A DNA stretch of 35,085 bases from Bradyrhizobium sp. (GTDB lineage: Bacteria; Pseudomonadota; Alphaproteobacteria; Rhizobiales; Xanthobacteraceae), in assembly GCF_027451485.1 (NCBI RefSeq), contig NZ_DAIDJE010000173.1, positions 1 to 35,085 on the forward strand, given 5' to 3'. The position numbers and the translations under genes were made by a program. The notes under the pieces are model-generated. The model saw nothing but the letters and a program-made list of their open reading frames with translations. It ran no database searches and was not told the DNA's origin. Of this stretch, positions 32,135-35,085 are shown piece after piece. The stretch's first letter is position 1. Every line of letters begins with the position of its first letter.

Positions 32135-33367
32135 ATGCCCCTGTTACAGGTCTTGCGTCCCACGCTGCCGATTTTGATCGGCACTTCGTTGATGCTCACC
32201 TTGAGCATGGGACTGCGGCAGTCGCTCGGCATCTTCATGCAGCCTCTGACGCACGATATCGGCATTTCCGTCTCCGATTTCACGCTGGCAATCGCAATTC
32301 AAAACCTGGCGTGGGGATTTTTGCAGCCCTTGGCAGGGGCGCTGGCGGTCCGTTTCGGCTTCCGCGCCATCATGGTGGCTGGCGCAGCCGCCTATATCGC
32401 GGGTCTTGCGCTGACGGCGACCGCACATGGCCTGGTCAACGTCGTGATCGGCAGTGGCCTTTTGATTGGCGTGTCGCTTGCCTGCACGGCGGCGGCCATT
32501 GCGATGTCAGTTGCCGCACGCGCGGTCCCGACCACGGTGCGCTCGACGGTGCTCGGACTTGTCTCCGGGGCCGGCTCGCTTGGCGCGCTTTTATCCGCGC
32601 CGATCGGACAAACGCTCAATGCCGGTTATGGCTGGCGGGTAGGGCTGGCGAGCTTCGTCGTTCTTGCCATCGCGATGATACCGGCTGCGTGGTTCGCCGG
32701 CCGCATCGATGCGATCCCGTTGCCGAAACCATCGCGCGACGATATCGGCGACAATTCCGCCGGCGCAGCGGTGGGGCTGGCATTCGGCAACGCATCATTT
32801 GTGGTGATGACCTGCGCCTATTTCGTCTGCGGCATGCAGCTCGTATTTCTGACCACGCACCTGCCGTCCTATCTCGCGATATGCGGCATGGACCCGATGT
32901 TGAGCGCGCAGACGCTTGGCATGATCGGCGGTTTTAACGTGCTCGGCAGCATCTTTTTCGGCTGGGCCGGGCAGCGCTGGAACAAGCTCGCTCTGTTGGG
33001 TGGCATCTATATCTTCCGCTCCATCGCGCTCGCCTGGTACTTCGCGCTGCCGCCGACGCCCGCGAGCACGCTTCTGTTCGGTGCGATCATGGGATTCCTG
33101 TGGATGGGCGTCGGACCGCTGGTGGCGGGCGCGGTCGCCGAGATGTTCGGGCTGAAATGGCAGGCGATGATCCAGGGCCTCGCCTTCATGAGCCATCAGC
33201 TTGGCAGCTTCCTCGGCGCCTTCGGCGGCGGACTCCTCTACGATTCATTCGGCTCCTACACGATGGCCTGGCAGATCGGCGTCGCGCTGGGACTTGCCGG
33301 AGGCATCATCCAGGTCGCGTTCGCGCTGATCAGGCCATCGGAGCCGCCAATACTGAGGACCGCATAA
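32135..33367 (+). CDS. MFS transporter
   Basis: 410 residues with about 12 hydrophobic helices, two six-helix halves joined by a polar loop near residues 190-210 (GRIDAIPLPKPSRDDIGDN). It starts LPILIGTSLMLTLSMGLRQSLGIFMQPL, as in monocarboxylate/oxalate-formate-type MFS carriers, and includes ALAVRFGFRAIMVAGAAAY as motif-A-like loop. The substrate is not predictable. It may export a small acid or a drug. AAGGGAG lies just before the ATG. The divergent TetR gene and palindrome indicate ligand-induced expression. A bidirectional terminator follows directly. Confidence 0.93.
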   Translation: MPLLQVLRPTLPILIGTSLMLTLSMGLRQSLGIFMQPLTHDIGISVSDFTLAIAIQNLAWGFLQPLAGALAVRFGFRAIMVAGAAAYIAGLALTATAHGLVNVVIGSGLLIGVSLACTAAAIAMSVAARAVPTTVRSTVLGLVSGAGSLGALLSAPIGQTLNAGYGWRVGLASFVVLAIAMIPAAWFAGRIDAIPLPKPSRDDIGDNSAGAAVGLAFGNASFVVMTCAYFVCGMQLVFLTTHLPSYLAICGMDPMLSAQTLGMIGGFNVLGSIFFGWAGQRWNKLALLGGIYIFRSIALAWYFALPPTPASTLLFGAIMGFLWMGVGPLVAGAVAEMFGLKWQAMIQGLAFMSHQLGSFLGAFGGGLLYDSFGSYTMAWQIGVALGLAGGIIQVAFALIRPSEPPILRTA

Positions 33368-33374
33368 GAATCAA

Positions 33375-33397
33375 AAACGGGGCGCTGGGCCCCGTTT
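33375..33397. terminator. Bidirectional intrinsic terminator
   Basis: AAACGGGGC (33375-33383), loop GCTGG, GCCCCGTTT (33389-33397): a perfect 9-bp hairpin flanked by A-rich and T-rich arms (five A at 33373-33377 on the left, three T on the right). It lies between the convergent MFS (stop 33367) and rpmG (stop 33421) genes. It should work best for rpmG on the minus strand, where five T follow, and moderately for the MFS gene. Confidence 0.85.
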
Positions 33398-33420
33398 CGC
33401 GTCTGCGACGATGCGCAAAC

Positions 33421-33588
33421 TTACTTGATCTTGGACTCGCGGAATTCAACGTGCTTGCGCGCGACCGGATCGTATTTCTTCTTCACGAGCTTGTCGGTCA
33501 TCGTGCGCGAGTTCTTCTTGGCGACATAATAGAAGCCGGTGTCCGCCGAAGAGACGAGCTTGACCTTGATGGTGACCGCCTTGGCCAT
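33421..33588 (-). CDS. rpmG: 50S ribosomal protein L33
   Basis: 55 residues: [20 protein letters not shown], then [20 protein letters not shown] and [15 protein letters not shown]. This is the standard bacterial L33, large ribosomal subunit, near the E site. It is of the Cys-free (C-minus) type, lacking the CxxC zinc-binding pairs. It is short, basic and intact. The gene stands alone on the minus strand with a strong terminator downstream. GGTTTCCGA just before the start gives only a weak ribosome site. Confidence 0.97.
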   Translation of the reverse strand: MAKAVTIKVKLVSSADTGFYYVAKKNSRTMTDKLVKKKYDPVARKHVEFRESKIK

Positions 33589-33711
33589 ATTCGGAAACCT
33601 CTGATATCAGGATAGAAAGCCGGCCAGCCGGCCCGCATTTGCGCCGCAACCTAGCCCCAAACCACCCAAAGTCAAGGTTTTACGGGCCGAAAGCTCCGGA
33701 AAATCGGCTGT

Positions 33712-35037
33712 TTACTGCCCAAAAAACCGGTTTTCCGGCCGCGGCAGCCCGAGATTCTCGCGCAAGGTCCGCCCTTCATATTCCTTCCGGAATATCCCGC
33801 GCCTTTGGAGTTCCGGCACCACCTTATCCACGAAATCGTCGAGGCCCTGGGGCAGGAAGGGGAACATGATGTTGAAGCCGTCGCTGCCATGGCTCATCAG
33901 CCACTCTTCCATCTGATCGGCAATCGATTGCGGCGTGCCGACGAATGACAAGCCGCCATAGCCGCCGACGCGCTGGGCGAGTTCGCGCACCGTGAGCTTT
34001 TCGCGTGCAGCCAGATCGACCATTCGCTGACGCCCGCTCTTGCTCGCATTGGTCTCGGGGATCGGCGGCAGCTGCCCATCGGGGTCGAAGCCGGAGGCGT
34101 CCGTGCCGAGGATCACCGATAGCGAGGCGATAGCGCTGTCGTAATGCACCTTGCTGTCGAGCAGCGCGCGCTTTTCCCTGGCTTCGTCAATGCTGTCGCC
34201 GACGACGACAAACGCGCCGGGCAGGATCTTCAGGTGCTCGGGGTTGCGGCCGATCTTTTCCATTCTTCCCTTGATGTCGGCATAGAGCTTTTGCGCATCA
34301 GTAAGGTTTCCGCCGGCGGTGAAGACCGCTTCCGCCGTCTCTGCCGCGAGTTGCCTTCCGTCATCGGATGCGCCGGCCTGGACGATGACGGGCCAGCCCT
34401 GCACCGGTCGGGCGATATTGAGCGGGCCGCGTACCGAGAGATATTTTCCCTTGTGAGCGAGCGTATGCATCTTGCCGGGATCGAAATAAACACCGCTTTC
34501 GACGTCCCGAACGAAGGCGTCATCGTCGAACGAGTCCCACAGGCCGGTAACCACGTCGTAGAACTCGCGGGCGCGCTTGTACCGCTCGGCGTGATCCATG
34601 TGTTCTTCGAGTCCGAAGTTCAGCGCAGCGTCCGGATTCGACGTCGTGACGATGTTCCAGCCCGCGCGTCCACCGCTCAAATGATCGAGGGACGCGAAGC
34701 GGCGCGCGATGTGATACGGCTCGTCGAACGTCGTCGACCCCGTCGCGATCAAGCCGATGCGTTCGGTGACGGCGGATAGCGCCGACAACAACGTGAAGGG
34801 CTCGAACGAAGTCACCGTGTGGCTGCGCTTGAGCGCATTGATCGGCATGTTGAGCACGGCCAGGTGGTCGGCCATGAAGAAGGCGTCGAACTTGCCCGTC
34901 TCCAATTTCTGGGCCAACAGCTTGATGTGGCCAAAGTTGAAGTTGGCGTCAGGCCAGGCGCCGGGATAGCGCCAGGCGCCGGTATGAATGCTGATCGGCC
35001 GCATGAATGCGCCGAGCTTGAGTTGCCGTATCGCCAT
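33712..35037 (-). CDS. LLM-class flavin-dependent monooxygenase (NtaA/SnaA/DszA type)
   Basis: 441 residues, luciferase-like TIM barrel of the FMNH2-dependent two-component monooxygenases. Typical stretches are AWRYPGAWPDANFNFGHIKLLAQKLE (20-45 region), FDAFFMADHLAVLN, FEPFTLLSALSAVTERIGLIATGSTTF, EPYHIARRFASLDHLSGGRAGWNIVTT, GPLNIARPVQGWPVIVQAG, and GTPQSIADQMEEW near the end. It needs a separate flavin reductase, none of which is in the window. Substrates in this group include nitrilotriacetate, organosulfur compounds and sulfonates. The one here is unknown. Start 35037 is preferred (GGGG close upstream). The frame also has an ATG at 35079. The promoter lies beyond the window. Confidence 0.92.
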   Translation of the reverse strand: MAIRQLKLGAFMRPISIHTGAWRYPGAWPDANFNFGHIKLLAQKLETGKFDAFFMADHLAVLNMPINALKRSHTVTSFEPFTLLSALSAVTERIGLIATGSTTFDEPYHIARRFASLDHLSGGRAGWNIVTTSNPDAALNFGLEEHMDHAERYKRAREFYDVVTGLWDSFDDDAFVRDVESGVYFDPGKMHTLAHKGKYLSVRGPLNIARPVQGWPVIVQAGASDDGRQLAAETAEAVFTAGGNLTDAQKLYADIKGRMEKIGRNPEHLKILPGAFVVVGDSIDEAREKRALLDSKVHYDSAIASLSVILGTDASGFDPDGQLPPIPETNASKSGRQRMVDLAAREKLTVRELAQRVGGYGGLSFVGTPQSIADQMEEWLMSHGSDGFNIMFPFLPQGLDDFVDKVVPELQRRGIFRKEYEGRTLRENLGLPRPENRFFGQ

Positions 35038-35085
35038 CGCCCCAATCCGTGCCGTTATCGTTCCAAAAGAGATAGGCACGAGAGG

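Overview
The window reads as a core chromosomal stretch of an alphaproteobacterium of the order Hyphomicrobiales, most like the Bradyrhizobium / Rhodopseudomonas / Afipia group (family Nitrobacteraceae). This is judged from the gene content: MipZ, DivK and PleD of the Caulobacter-type cell-cycle circuit, an EipB envelope protein, DUF1489, DUF3572, a DinB with an N-terminal Cys cluster, a SPOR-tailed D,D-carboxypeptidase, and GC-rich coding sequence throughout. No species can be assigned without a search. I found no tRNA, rRNA, insertion sequence, prophage or CRISPR array, and no island of foreign-looking composition.

Layout. 1-6.3 kb: small, mostly hypothetical or single-domain genes (membrane protein, secreted polysaccharide deacetylase, an orphan XRE regulator behind a full CtrA box, DUF599, GST, YidB-like protein, two small conserved-looking proteins). 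6.3-9.8 kb: membrane protein, DUF1489 protein, then panC and mipZ back to back. 10.1-12.7 kb: exported alpha/beta hydrolase, VWA protein and a membrane-anchored J-domain protein. 12.9-18.6 kb: SPOR-tailed D-Ala-D-Ala carboxypeptidase, an 0.87 kb gap, then clpS-clpA closed by a strong terminator. 18.6-24.1 kb: intradiol dioxygenase, PilZ protein, GrdB-like protein, lytic transglycosylase, a lone Bug-type binding protein with trmO, and a HIT protein. 24.1-29.4 kb: a four-gene minus-strand set (ridA-like, GDPD, FemAB/GNAT-like, HIT), eipB, and a DUF3572-dinB pair. 29.6-31.4 kb: the divK-pleD operon. 31.4-35.1 kb: a TetR/MFS divergent pair with a palindromic operator, rpmG, and a flavin-dependent monooxygenase.

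How it fits together. Three themes recur. The first is cell cycle and division: MipZ places FtsZ, DivK and PleD feed into CtrA, and a perfect TTAA-N7-TTAAC CtrA box precedes the XRE gene. The second is envelope maintenance: carboxypeptidase, lytic transglycosylase, EipB, polysaccharide deacetylase and GDPD. Two of these, the carboxypeptidase and the transglycosylase, end in very similar SPOR-like tails. The third is protein quality control: ClpS, ClpA and a J-domain protein.

No complete novel system is evident. The most interesting signals are regulatory. One bipartite element (GGTCTTTC-N15-AACTATAT) occurs with identical spacing upstream of clpA and the hydrolase gene, and in a 6/8 + 8/8 version upstream of the J-protein gene. 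The intergenic region 2234-2548 is packed with perfect inverted repeats. Also of note are the CtrA box before an orphan regulator and a 21-bp tandem repeat carrying CTTGAC upstream of the YidB-like gene.
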